A DNA stretch of 14,916 nucleotides. Origin: an uncultured Pseudomonadota bacterium (lineage in GTDB: Bacteria; Pseudomonadota; Gammaproteobacteria; Burkholderiales; SG8-39). Below are positions 1 to 8,300 of this stretch, piece by piece (within the stretch, counting starts at the first letter, position 1; each line of letters opens with the position of its first letter). The stretch spans positions 1 to 14,916 of the forward strand of contig CAITSH010000365.1 in NCBI GenBank assembly GCA_903895005.1, in the 5' to 3' direction. The notes under the pieces were generated by a model, which saw nothing but the letters and a program-made list of their open reading frames with translations, was not told the origin of the DNA and ran no database searches. The position numbers and the translations under genes were made by a program.

Positions 1-71
1 GTCTTGGCTACCTGACCCCGCACGAGGTACTCTTCGGCCTCAAGCCCATACCCATTGCGCTTCGAACTTAA
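1..71 (+). CDS. IS30-family transposase, C-terminal end (partial, cut by window edge)
   Basis: The third forward frame is open from the left edge and ends at a TAA at 69-71. The last residues read LGYLTPHEVLFGLKPIPIALRT. This resembles the usual end of IS30-family DDE transposases, which finish with a 'lGy-TP-EVf' segment and a terminal 'ALRT/ALQT'. In that family the stop codon typically lies close to, or inside, the terminal inverted repeat, so the element's right end is probably around 57-80. Only 22 residues are visible; the catalytic DDE domain would be outside the window, and whether the copy is intact cannot be judged. The family call rests on remembered similarity of a short segment, so it is moderate. 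The gene points toward the 3' end of the adjacent tctC-like gene. Confidence 0.6.
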   Translation, partial: LGYLTPHEVLFGLKPIPIALRT

Positions 72-83
72 ATTCGCAGATGT

Positions 84-116
84 GCTGGAAACCCGCGCCA
101 GTATTGGGTTTCCAGC
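84..116 (-). terminator. Perfect 11-bp hairpin downstream of the tctC-like gene
   Basis: GCTGGAAACCC (84-94) and GGGTTTCCAGC (106-116) are exact reverse complements around an 11-nt loop. The hairpin lies about 30 bp past the stop of the minus-strand gene at 146 and just beyond the IS30-like coding end on the plus strand. It could end transcription from either side. There is no clear U-tract after the stem on either strand, so it is a terminator-like structure rather than a textbook intrinsic terminator. Confidence 0.4.
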
Positions 117-145
117 CACTGCTGCATCGGGAATTAGGCGCGCGC

Positions 146-1132
146 TCACTTGATCAAGCCCATCAGCTTGGCCGTGCCCATGTAGTCGCGCGTGCGCTCG
201 GCCATGAAGGCGGGAATCTTGTCGTAAGAGATGTCGATGACCTCAAAGCCCCCCTCCTGCATCTTGGCGCGCATGTCCGGGTCCTTGTTGATGGCGTCCA
301 TCATGTCCGACACCCGGGTGCGCATTTCCTGTGACATGGACTTGGGCACGGCGATGCCGCGGTAGGCGCCGTCGACCCAGTTAAAGCCCAGTTCTTTGAA
401 GGTCGGTACATCCGGGAACTGCGGCAGGCGTTTTTCGGTGGCCACGGCGAGCATGCGCAGTTTGCTTTTTTGCTGGATCGCAAACGTGGAGTAGGACATC
501 GCCCCGGTGACGTGCGCGCCGATGACCGCGCTGGTCAGGTCGCCGGTGCCCTTGAACGGCACGTATGTGGTTCTCACGCCGGCCAGCTGGTTGAACTTCT
601 GGTGCGCGACATGGTTGGCCGAGTTGGTACCCGAGCCGGCGAAGGTGAGTTCACCAGGTTTGGCCCTGGCCGCGACCACCAGGTCCTGGAAGCTTTTGAT
701 CGGGCTGTCGATGGGCACGACGATGGCGTCGGGCGTGTAATGGAACCAGTACACCGGCGTCATGTCTTCGGTCTTGTACTGCACCTGGCCCTCGAGCGGC
801 TGCAGCACGATGTGCGGCAGGTTGATGCCCATGAGATTGGTGCCATCGGCGGGCAGTGAGTTGAGCGTCTGCCAGGCGATGGCGCCGCCGGCCCCCAGCT
901 TGTACTGGATGACCATCTCCTGCTTGTATTTTTTGCGGAACACGTCCTGCTGGAAGCGTGCGGCGATATCCGATTCGCCCCCTGCGGGAAAGGGCAGGAA
1001 GTAATTGATGAGCTTGTCGGGGTAGGTCTGCGCCTGTGCGGCTTGCGGCAAAAGGACGAGCGTGGCGGTCAGTGCAAGAACGGCAAGAGCAGGGCCGAAC
1101 GACGCCGGCATACGGGTGCGTGAGCGTGTCAT
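146..1132 (-). CDS. Bug/TctC-family periplasmic solute-binding protein (orphan)
   Basis: The 328-residue product has an N-terminal signal peptide: an Arg-rich start, a hydrophobic run near residues 14-30, and AQA before the mature QTYP. It then shows the Bug/TctC pattern: FPAGGESD with AAR at about 48-58, LGAGGA at about 79-84, a VPFKGTGDL segment at about 191-199, and FPDVPTFKELG further on. Family members bind carboxylates or small polar organic acids in the periplasm. Some feed TctAB permeases, but most betaproteobacterial copies are orphans with unknown ligands. No TctA or TctB gene is in the window, so this is an orphan and the ligand cannot be predicted. The ATG at 1132 is supported by a strong GGAGG at 1138-1142, five bases upstream. 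Length is normal for the family. Confidence 0.9.
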   Translation of the reverse strand: MTRSRTRMPASFGPALAVLALTATLVLLPQAAQAQTYPDKLINYFLPFPAGGESDIAARFQQDVFRKKYKQEMVIQYKLGAGGAIAWQTLNSLPADGTNLMGINLPHIVLQPLEGQVQYKTEDMTPVYWFHYTPDAIVVPIDSPIKSFQDLVVAARAKPGELTFAGSGTNSANHVAHQKFNQLAGVRTTYVPFKGTGDLTSAVIGAHVTGAMSYSTFAIQQKSKLRMLAVATEKRLPQFPDVPTFKELGFNWVDGAYRGIAVPKSMSQEMRTRVSDMMDAINKDPDMRAKMQEGGFEVIDISYDKIPAFMAERTRDYMGTAKLMGLIK

Positions 1133-1331
1133 CGATTCCTCCGGTTTGTGTTTTGCTTGTTGCCGTCGGTCGCCTCAAGTCTGGCGCTGCCGGCTGTCAG
1201 GGTCATCGCCCTGTTGCAATCCAGTGTAGGGTATTCTGAAGCGGGTTGGAAGCGGGCCGGCGCCGGTGCTACCATGCGTCTCCCCGGCCGCGTACCTGAC
1301 GCGCCGTCAGCTTCCGTTCGGACCCATCGAC
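1133..1331. promoter_or_regulatory. Divergent gap between tctC-like gene and ubiD
   Basis: This 199-bp gap must hold the control regions of both divergent genes. On the minus strand a TACACT (1223-1228) could be a -10 for the tctC-like gene, but the matching -35 is poor. On the plus strand a TATTCT (1232-1237) could serve ubiD, again without a convincing -35. A 5-bp inverted repeat, CAGGG/CCCTG with a 6-nt loop (1198-1213), lies between them. No known operator was recognised. Confidence 0.3.
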
Positions 1332-2798
1332 GTGAACTACCACGACCTGCGCGATTTCATTTCCCAACTTGAAGCCCAAGGTGAACTCAAGCGCGTGGCG
1401 GCGCCGGTGTCGCCGCAACTGGAAATGACCGAGATTTGCGACCGCGTGCTTAAGGCAGGTGGGCCAGCCATCCTTTTCGAGAACGTCACCGGGCACAGCA
1501 TGCCGGTGCTCGCCAACCTGTTTGGCACGCCCAAACGCGTGGCACTGGGCATGGGGGCCGATTCGGTGGAAGCGCTGCGCGACATTGGCAAGCTGCTGGC
1601 GTTTCTGAAGGAACCGGAGCCGCCCAAGGGGTTTCGCGATGCCATAGAACGCTGGATCCCGATCGGCCGTAAGGTCATGCACATGGCGCCCAAGGTGCTT
1701 TCCTCGGCGCCGTGCCAGGAGGTGGTGTGGGAGGGCAATGACGTTGACTTGTCGCGTCTGCCAATACAGACATGCTGGCCCGGCGATGCGGGGCCGTTGA
1801 TCACCTGGGGCCTCACGGTTACGCGCGGACCGGGAAAGCCAAGGCAAAACCTGGGTATTTACCGCCAGCAGGTGATTGCGCCGAACAAGCTGATCATGCG
1901 CTGGCTGGCGCATCGCGGTGGCGCGCTTGATTATCGTGACCACTGCCTTGCATTTCCCGGCAAACCCTTTCCGATTGCCGTGGCGCTGGGTGCTGATCCG
2001 GCGACCATACTGGGTGCGGTGACGCCGGTGCCCGACACGCTGTCCGAATACCAGTTTGCCGGGCTGTTGCGCGGCGCCAAGACCGAGCTCATCAAATGTA
2101 TCGGCAACGACCTGCAGGTACCGGCGACCGCGGAGATCGTCCTTGAGGGACACATCCATCCAGGCGAGGAGGCGCTCGAGGGCCCCTTTGGGGACCACAC
2201 CGGTTACTACAACGAGCAGGAGCGCTTTCCGGTGTTCACGGTCGAGCGCATAACCCTGCGCCCCGACCCGATTTATCACTCGACCTACACCGGCAAGCCT
2301 CCCGACGAGCCGGCGGTGCTGGGCGTGGCACTTAACGAGGTGTTCGTGCCCCTGCTGCAAAAGCAGTTCCCGGAAATCACCGATTTTTACCTGCCGCCCG
2401 AGGGCTGTTCCTATCGTCTTGCCGTTGTAAGCATGAAAAAGCAGTATCCGGGACACGCCAAGCGCGTGATGTTCGGCATCTGGAGCTTTTTGCGCCAGTT
2501 CATGTACACCAAGCTCATCATCGTCGTCGACGATGATGTGAACATCCGCGACTGGAAGGAAGTGGTGTGGGCGCTGACCACGCGCGTTGATGCGGCGCGC
2601 GACACGCTGATCGCCGAGAACACGCCCATCGACTACCTTGATTTCGCCAGTCCCGTGGCCGGTCTGGGTTCAAAGATGGGCATAGACGCGACCAACAAGT
2701 GGCCGGGCGAGACGACGCGTGCATGGGGTTCGCCCATTGCAATGGATGATGCGGTGAAAAAGCGCGTCGATGCGATGTGGCAGGGATTGGGTTTATAA
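1332..2798 (+). CDS. ubiD: UbiD, 3-polyprenyl-4-hydroxybenzoate carboxy-lyase
   Basis: The product decarboxylates 3-polyprenyl-4-hydroxybenzoate in ubiquinone biosynthesis, using the prenylated FMN cofactor made by UbiX. From the GTG at 1332 it is 488 residues, against 497 for E. coli UbiD, and can be aligned with it along nearly the whole length from memory. Clear signatures are NLFGTPKRV (about 62-70), the cofactor-region segments [11 protein letters not shown] (157-167) and QNLGIYRQQ (172-180), AEIVLEG (267-273), [10 protein letters not shown] (284-293) and [11 protein letters not shown] (355-365). The frame is open back to a GTG at 1266, but family proteins begin at a 'YxDLRDF' segment, so the GTG at 1332 is preferred although no good Shine-Dalgarno precedes it. 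ubiX is not in the window. The following small membrane-protein gene is on the same strand 77 bp downstream and may be cotranscribed. Confidence 0.96.
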   Translation: MNYHDLRDFISQLEAQGELKRVAAPVSPQLEMTEICDRVLKAGGPAILFENVTGHSMPVLANLFGTPKRVALGMGADSVEALRDIGKLLAFLKEPEPPKGFRDAIERWIPIGRKVMHMAPKVLSSAPCQEVVWEGNDVDLSRLPIQTCWPGDAGPLITWGLTVTRGPGKPRQNLGIYRQQVIAPNKLIMRWLAHRGGALDYRDHCLAFPGKPFPIAVALGADPATILGAVTPVPDTLSEYQFAGLLRGAKTELIKCIGNDLQVPATAEIVLEGHIHPGEEALEGPFGDHTGYYNEQERFPVFTVERITLRPDPIYHSTYTGKPPDEPAVLGVALNEVFVPLLQKQFPEITDFYLPPEGCSYRLAVVSMKKQYPGHAKRVMFGIWSFLRQFMYTKLIIVVDDDVNIRDWKEVVWALTTRVDAARDTLIAENTPIDYLDFASPVAGLGSKMGIDATNKWPGETTRAWGSPIAMDDAVKKRVDAMWQGLGL

Positions 2799-2875
2799 CC
2801 GGCACTTGTAAATCGTCCCCGGACCCCGACATTGGGTTGGACATGGCGTACCTGCCGTGAAATTTGAAAGACGTC

Positions 2876-3301
2876 ATGGATAACGAAATGCCGGTTCGAC
2901 AGCCACCTCACGAAAGTCTGCCCGGGAGCGAGGAGGGACTGGTCGCATGGACGCACGTCATTTATGGACTTCACGCCGTGTCGGTGCTGAGCGGCATGCT
3001 CACGCCGGTGACTATCGTCAGTGCTTTTGCCACGGGTTGGCCGTCCATCATTGCGGTGATCCTCAACTACGTGAAGCGCGATGACGCACGCGGCACGATT
3101 CTCGAATCGCATTTCCGCTGGCAGATCCGCACGTTCTGGTTCACTTTGATGTGGTTGTGCATCATCGTGTTGTTCTGGTTAACCCTGCTTGGCATTCCCA
3201 TCTCCATCGCCATGAGTGCGGTGGTGGGTATCTGGGTTCTCTATCGCGTGCTGCGCGGCTGGTTGACGTTGCAAAAGCGCAAGGCCATCGCCATCGCCTG
3301 A
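2876..3301 (+). CDS. Small COG3671/DUF4870-like inner-membrane protein
   Basis: The 141-residue protein has a polar N-terminus followed by about four membrane-spanning segments: around THVIYGLHAVSVLSGML, TPVTIVSAFATGWPSIIAVIL, FWFTLMWLCIIVLFWLTLLG and ISIAMSAVVGIWVLY. Between the second and third spans is the conserved-looking 'NYVKRDDARGTILESHFRWQIRTFW' region, seen in betaproteobacterial predicted membrane proteins of the COG3671 type. Molecular function is unknown. Three in-frame starts are possible: TTG at 2864, ATG at 2876 and ATG at 2888. The ATG at 2876 is chosen because GAAAG (2866-2870) sits five bases upstream; the choice is not certain. It lies 77 bp after ubiD on the same strand and ends 25 bp from the convergent acetyltransferase gene, with no clear terminator in between. 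Confidence 0.8.
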   Translation: MDNEMPVRQPPHESLPGSEEGLVAWTHVIYGLHAVSVLSGMLTPVTIVSAFATGWPSIIAVILNYVKRDDARGTILESHFRWQIRTFWFTLMWLCIIVLFWLTLLGIPISIAMSAVVGIWVLYRVLRGWLTLQKRKAIAIA

Positions 3302-3326
3302 GGTTTCTGCGGTCGTGTGCCCTGGG

Positions 3327-3782
3327 CTAAACGTCAATGACCAGGCGCATCGGCAGCATGCTTGAGCGGACAAAGCCAAAGCGCGCATACAAACGCTGTG
3401 CTGTGAGATTGTCGCTGTCGGTAAGCAGCGAAAGCCGCAGCAGGCCCTGCTCGCGGGCGAAAGCAACGAGATGCTCCAACAAGAGCCCGCCCACACCGCG
3501 ACCGCGATGCGCGACGTCCACGATCACGTCCTCGACCCAGGCGGCGCGGCCGCCGAGGGCGGTGCTGATTTCAAACTGCAGGCTGGCCATGCCGATCACA
3601 AGGTCGTCTTCGCGGGCGACAAACAGGCGGCCAGCCGACGGTTCATCGAACAGCATGCGCAGCGCGCGCAATTGCCTGTCGCGATCCGGGGTGAATTCAG
3701 CCTCTTGGGTGAAGAGGGCTTGCAGCAGCCCGGCGATGGCATCGAGGTCTTCGCGGGTCGCATTTTCGATGCGCACGCTCAT
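3327..3782 (-). CDS. GNAT-family N-acetyltransferase
   Basis: This 151-residue protein has a single GNAT fold and would transfer an acetyl group from acetyl-CoA to an amine; the substrate is unknown. The acetyl-CoA pyrophosphate loop is visible as RGRGVG at residues 93-98, preceded by the strand VEDVIVD (83-89). The C-terminal motif with LYARFGF is at about 131-137. The start is fixed by context: the ATG at 3782 overlaps the dacB stop codon as ATGA, which suggests translational coupling, so this is probably the last gene of the envelope cluster. Being downstream of dacB does not by itself show a cell-wall substrate. It could equally be a small-molecule or protein N-acetyltransferase carried in the operon. 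Confidence 0.88.
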   Translation of the reverse strand: MSVRIENATREDLDAIAGLLQALFTQEAEFTPDRDRQLRALRMLFDEPSAGRLFVAREDDLVIGMASLQFEISTALGGRAAWVEDVIVDVAHRGRGVGGLLLEHLVAFAREQGLLRLSLLTDSDNLTAQRLYARFGFVRSSMLPMRLVIDV

Positions 3783-5239
3783 CGCGTTACGGCGCCTTCA
3801 TGGACCCAGCGCAGCAGTGCGTCCTGGGCTGCCTGGCCCTGACTCGCGTTGGGGTGGTTGATGAAAAACACCACGGCATGCCGGCGGCCGTTCTGGTCCA
3901 GGACATAGCCGGCGATACTGCGTACGTCGGCCAGCGAGCCGGTTTTGATGTGGGCGCGGCCGGCGACGCCCTCAAAACGCAGGCGCCGCCGCATGGTGCC
4001 ATCAAGGGCCACCAGCGGGAGCGAGGCGATGAACTCCGGCATGACCGCGCTCTGGTAGGCGTTCTCGAGCAGACGGCCCATGCCGGCGGCCGTGATGCGC
4101 TCCACGCGCGACAGCCCCGAGCCGTTTTCCATGACCAGGCCCGGCAGGGACAGGGCGCGCTGCGACAGCCAGCCTTGCACGACTTCGAACGAGCGGTCGT
4201 TACGACCTGGCAGTTTAAGGATCTCGGCCGAGAGCGTGAGGAACAGCTGGCGCGCCATGACGTTGTTGCTGAACTTGTTGATGTCGCGCACCACCTCCGA
4301 TGCCGAAGGGGACTCCGTGGTGAAAAGCAGTTGCGACCCGGGGGGCGCACTGCCGTCGCGAACACCGCCGCGAATGCTTCCGCCCGATTCAAGCCACATC
4401 TGCTTGAACACCCCGAACACGTAGTTGGGGTGGCTGAACAGGCTTACGTTCCAGGTGCGCTCGCCGCAACTGGCCGGGTAGCTGCCGGAAAAGCCGGCGC
4501 GCATGGCGGCGCCGTCACCGCGAAAGTCCGCTTTCAGTCCGGCACGCCAATCACCGCAATCGCCGTCGGTGAGGCGCACCTGCGGTGCGACCTCGAGCTG
4601 CGCCATTTGCGGCTCGTGGGCGACGCTGACCGTCCGGTTCACCGTATTGGGAACAAACTGGAAGCGCACAGACTTGAAATTGACCAGCAGGGCGTCTGGC
4701 GCGACGTTGTAGGGACGCAGCGGCTCGTTGTCGAAGCGTGTCGGGTCGGTATCGCCCGTCTCAAACCAGCTGCGATCGAGGACTAGGTCGCCGCGGATTT
4801 CGCGCACACCCAGGGCGCGCAGCTTGCGCACGGCGAGCCAGAAATTTTCTACAGTCATTTTCGGGTCGCCGCGACCCTTGATGATGAGATCGCCCTCAAG
4901 CATGCCGTTGCGAACCGCCCCTCCGGCGAAAAAATCCGTTTTCCAGCTGTAAGTCGGTCCGAGCAGTTCCAATGCCGCAAAACTGGTCACCAGCTTCATC
5001 GTTGAGGCCGGATTCATCGCGAGCTCGGCGTTATGCGAGAGGCTCGACTGGGGACGACCCAATTCCTGTATGTGGATGGCGACACTTGCTGCGGGGATGC
5101 CGGCGGCGGACAGGGCTTGTTGCAAGGGGCGGGGTAGCTGATCGGCCGCGGTGCCGGTCGTGGCGCAAACCGCAAGCAGCGCGCAAGCGATCCAGCCTGC
5201 CAGCCAGATCGGTGTTGGTTGCGTGCGTAAATGGATCAT
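3779..5239 (-). CDS. dacB: D-alanyl-D-alanine carboxypeptidase/endopeptidase (PBP4 type)
   Basis: The product is a class C penicillin-binding protein, a periplasmic serine peptidase that trims terminal D-Ala from peptidoglycan stems and can cleave cross-links. From the ATG at 5239 it has 486 residues (E. coli DacB has 477). A signal peptide covers about residues 1-32. All three catalytic boxes are present: SxxK as STMK (S79, K82), SxN as SNN (324-326), and KTG (432-434). The conserved ENGSGLSR lies at 371-378. The long region between the first two boxes fits the extra domains typical of PBP4. The frame is open upstream to 5458, inside the end of tamB, but only the 5239 start places the signal peptide at the N-terminus. 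It follows tamB by 157 bp and overlaps the GNAT start by 4 bp. Confidence 0.95.
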   Translation of the reverse strand: MIHLRTQPTPIWLAGWIACALLAVCATTGTAADQLPRPLQQALSAAGIPAASVAIHIQELGRPQSSLSHNAELAMNPASTMKLVTSFAALELLGPTYSWKTDFFAGGAVRNGMLEGDLIIKGRGDPKMTVENFWLAVRKLRALGVREIRGDLVLDRSWFETGDTDPTRFDNEPLRPYNVAPDALLVNFKSVRFQFVPNTVNRTVSVAHEPQMAQLEVAPQVRLTDGDCGDWRAGLKADFRGDGAAMRAGFSGSYPASCGERTWNVSLFSHPNYVFGVFKQMWLESGGSIRGGVRDGSAPPGSQLLFTTESPSASEVVRDINKFSNNVMARQLFLTLSAEILKLPGRNDRSFEVVQGWLSQRALSLPGLVMENGSGLSRVERITAAGMGRLLENAYQSAVMPEFIASLPLVALDGTMRRRLRFEGVAGRAHIKTGSLADVRSIAGYVLDQNGRRHAVVFFINHPNASQGQAAQDALLRWVHEGAVTR

Positions 5240-5396
5240 GGCCGCCCAGTATGCCAGCCCGTGCAACCCGGTGTGGCCGGTGTAGTACCCTCTAAATGAG
5301 TAAAGCAGCACCGGATGCGGCGAGTGCCCGCGGATTGCCGGACGCTCCTGGGCAACCAGGGGTGATCCGTCCCGCCCCGTTCGATCACAACACGCC
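5240..5396 (-). other. tamB-dacB intergenic gap with a small hairpin
   Basis: This is the only sizeable gap in the five-gene cluster. It contains a stem of CTCCTGG (5345-5351) pairing with CCAGGGG (5356-5362) around a GCAA tetraloop, with one G-U pair. No T-run follows on the minus strand. I found no convincing -10/-35 pair for dacB and only a weak GGGCGG before its ATG. Whether dacB is read through from tamB or has its own promoter is open. Confidence 0.35.
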
Positions 5397-8300
5397 TCAA
5401 CGCCCGAAGCTGTAGTTCCAGAAAAAATCCAGCGCGCTTTCCGAGCCGGCGCGGGCAATGACGGAAAACTGCCGGGTCAGGTTGACCGTCAGTTTTACAA
5501 TGCTTTCGGTGGAGTTAAGCGCCTGCTCGTAGCTGAGCAGGGCGTTCGACGAAAGACGCTTGCCGACGCTGACGATCTGCCCGTTCATCGATTGATCGCT
5601 GCCAAACCCGTTCGCGCTTGCGACGCGGCTTGTCGGCAGACGGCTGGCACCGCCGATCTGGCCGCTGTTTACGCCGAATTCGTCGATACCCAGCCCCTGT
5701 TGCAGCTTGTTCAGGGCTCCCCCGTCTTGTCCACCAAAGATTGTCTGCGCCGCCGCCACCAGCAGGCTGCCGTCTCCGCCATCCTGCTGCTCTGGCGAAC
5801 GGCCGAGCACCAGCCAGGACAGTTTCTCGGTATCGGGCACGACCGGCGTCGAAACGAGTCGGATTAACGGTCGCTGGGCCGTACCGGTGACCTCGACGCC
5901 GGCTTCGACCGGAAGATTCTTGCGCACGGCGAGGATGTTGAGCCCCGGGTTGTCGATTGCGCCCTGGAAATTGATGATGCCGCGCTCGATGCCGAGTTTT
6001 TGCCCGTAGGCATCGAATCTTCCGTCGGCGGTGCCGATGCTGCCGGTCGCGCGCGGCAGACCGGCATCGTCGGAACGAATGCGCAACTGCCCGGCCAACC
6101 GGCTCTCGATGCCGGCACCACGGAAGTGGAAACTGCGCCCGAGTGCCGCCTCAATGTCGAGTTTCAGGGCGCGCCGGATGGGGCTCGCGCGATGTTCCGA
6201 CAGGGCCTGGCGAATGACCACGTCGTCCGAGAGTCTGGGGCGGCCGGCTGCTGCCAGCGACCATAGGCCGGCGTCAACGCGCAGCTTGCCGCCGACATCG
6301 AGTGCGCTTTCACCGATACGCAAATCGCCGTCGCCCGATATGGCAACCCACTGATCGGGCCGCTGTATCACGCCGACACGGTCAAGATTCAGGCTCAGGC
6401 GCGCTGCGTTGCCGAGCGTCGTGCCGTTCAAAGCCAGTTCGCCGCTTGCTTCGAAACGGCCAGGCGTGCCGGTCAGCCGAGTCGCGTCGATGTTTTCGTC
6501 GAGTTTGAGCGCGCGCGGCAGGGGGTGGAAATCGCTCTCGAAGCTCAGTCGACGCAGTAGCAGGCGCTCCGGCGTAATATCAACCAGCGCCTGGCCGCGT
6601 TCCAGACGCATGCCCTGATCCAGAGCGCGAAGCGCCAGTTGTTCGCCGCGCCACTCCCCGCTAAGTTGTGGCCGCGCAGCGCTTCCGGCCATGCGCATCT
6701 CGCCTTTCAACTCGCCGGCCAGTTGAAAGCCCTCGCCAAGCAGCGGGGCCAGCCACCCCAGATCCGGAATGCGGGCCTGCAGGCGGCCCTGCCATGGCGC
6801 CTGTGCATCGATCAGCGCCGATACGCCGCCACTTGCGGCGATGGCATTCAACTCGGCGCTGATGTCGCCCAGCCGGGTGCCGCGCAGTTGCCCGCCCATG
6901 GTTAGCCGCCCCCCGCTCAACGTCGCCTGCAGGCGGGCGTCGCTGAGACCCAGCGGTAGCGAACCTAGCCGCAGATCGCCGCTCTCGCGCCAGACCTCGG
7001 CACGCCCGGCAGGTCGTGCGTCGGCCGGATTGCCCAGCGCAAAGTCCCACAAACCGCCAATGGACAAAGGCTGCGGATTGTCCCTGCCAAGCGCATCAAG
7101 CCACGCCCGGAGCGATGGAAAATCTCCGAGCAAGGTATCCGGACGAAATTGCTGTAAGCGCCCGGCACTTTGCCAATGTCCGTTTTCGCCACGCAGACGC
7201 TCTATCCGCAGCTTGCCGATCAGGCCGTCGATGCTCGCCGGCCCGAAAGAAGTTGTCGCACCGCCGATGTGCAGCGCTGCCGGTGCCGCGAGCTGGAGCA
7301 AGGGTGGCGCGTTGGCTGGACCGACCTTGCCGGCGCGCAGGTCGCTGAGCGTACCGCTCCAGAAAGCCCCGGTTGCTTCACTGCTCTTGCCGGCGGCTTC
7401 AACCTGCAGTCCTCCGTCAAGTGCAAGGCGCAGCTCGCGCATGTCGGGCAGATTCACGCGGGCGCTCAAGTGATGCCGATTGCGCAAGCCGTCGGCCTTC
7501 ACTTCCAGGGCCAGCGCAGGCACGCCGTAAGCGGGCAAGGCGCATGCGGCGCATCGCAGCAGGCCGCTCAGGGCGCCTTGCGCGCCGGAGCCAAGCTGCG
7601 CGTTCAATGACAAGCCCTGCAAGTCAAGCAGTGACACCAGGCGCAGGCGCGGGGCTTGTAACTCCCCGGAAATCTCCGGACTGGCGATGCTGCCGCTAAG
7701 GACGAAATTTGCGCTGGCTTCACCAGCAATGCCGGCGAAGCCAAGTGCTTCGAGTTTTGGTGCAAGCAGGGTCAAACGCAGCGTATCGCCAGATCTTCCG
7801 AAAGCACCCTGGGTAGTCAGGCGATTACCCGCCGCCTCAAGGTCAACGTTGATCTTGCGCAACTGCTTTCCGAGCAGATCGATATCGCCTTTCCCGGTCA
7901 GCTTTTGCGTGCCGATGAGGCTGTCGTGCAGGTCAAAATGCAGCGCGAGCTCAAGTGCCGGGCGCAGCGCGCCCTTCATCTCGAAGCCCGCATTTAACAC
8001 GCTGCGCGGTACGCCATTCTTTTGCTGCAGAAAGCGCGCCGGATTGAAATTCTGCAGACTGCCTTGGGCGGTAAAGCGTTCCTCGCCGCTCAGCGCGAGG
8101 CGCCCTTGTCCGGAGAGGCTGGCGTCGCCGCGCGCGAGCCGAACACTGGTCAGTTCGACCGCATCGCGGTTGATACAGACCCGTGCGCCCAGGGCGTACA
8201 GGGCATCGCGCAGGTCAAGTTCCAGGGTTTGCTTGTCTTCGCTGAAACTGGCGCGCAACAGCCCCGCCAGCCTGGTGGGCAGCAGGCTGCCGTGCAGCGC

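Noticed and set aside
1269..2456. A 395-codon minus-strand open frame opposite ubiD
   Set aside because: It is the antisense shadow of a GC-rich gene; its translation has no domain pattern, while the plus strand is clearly UbiD.
3800..4786. A 328-codon plus-strand open frame opposite dacB
   Set aside because: It is a shadow of dacB, whose catalytic motifs are all on the minus strand; the translation is low-complexity and Ala/Gly/Arg/His-rich.
5296..5415. A 39-codon plus-strand frame starting ATGAGTAAAGCA opposite the tamB-dacB gap
   Set aside because: It is short, has no ribosome-binding site, overlaps the end of tamB and matches no family I know.
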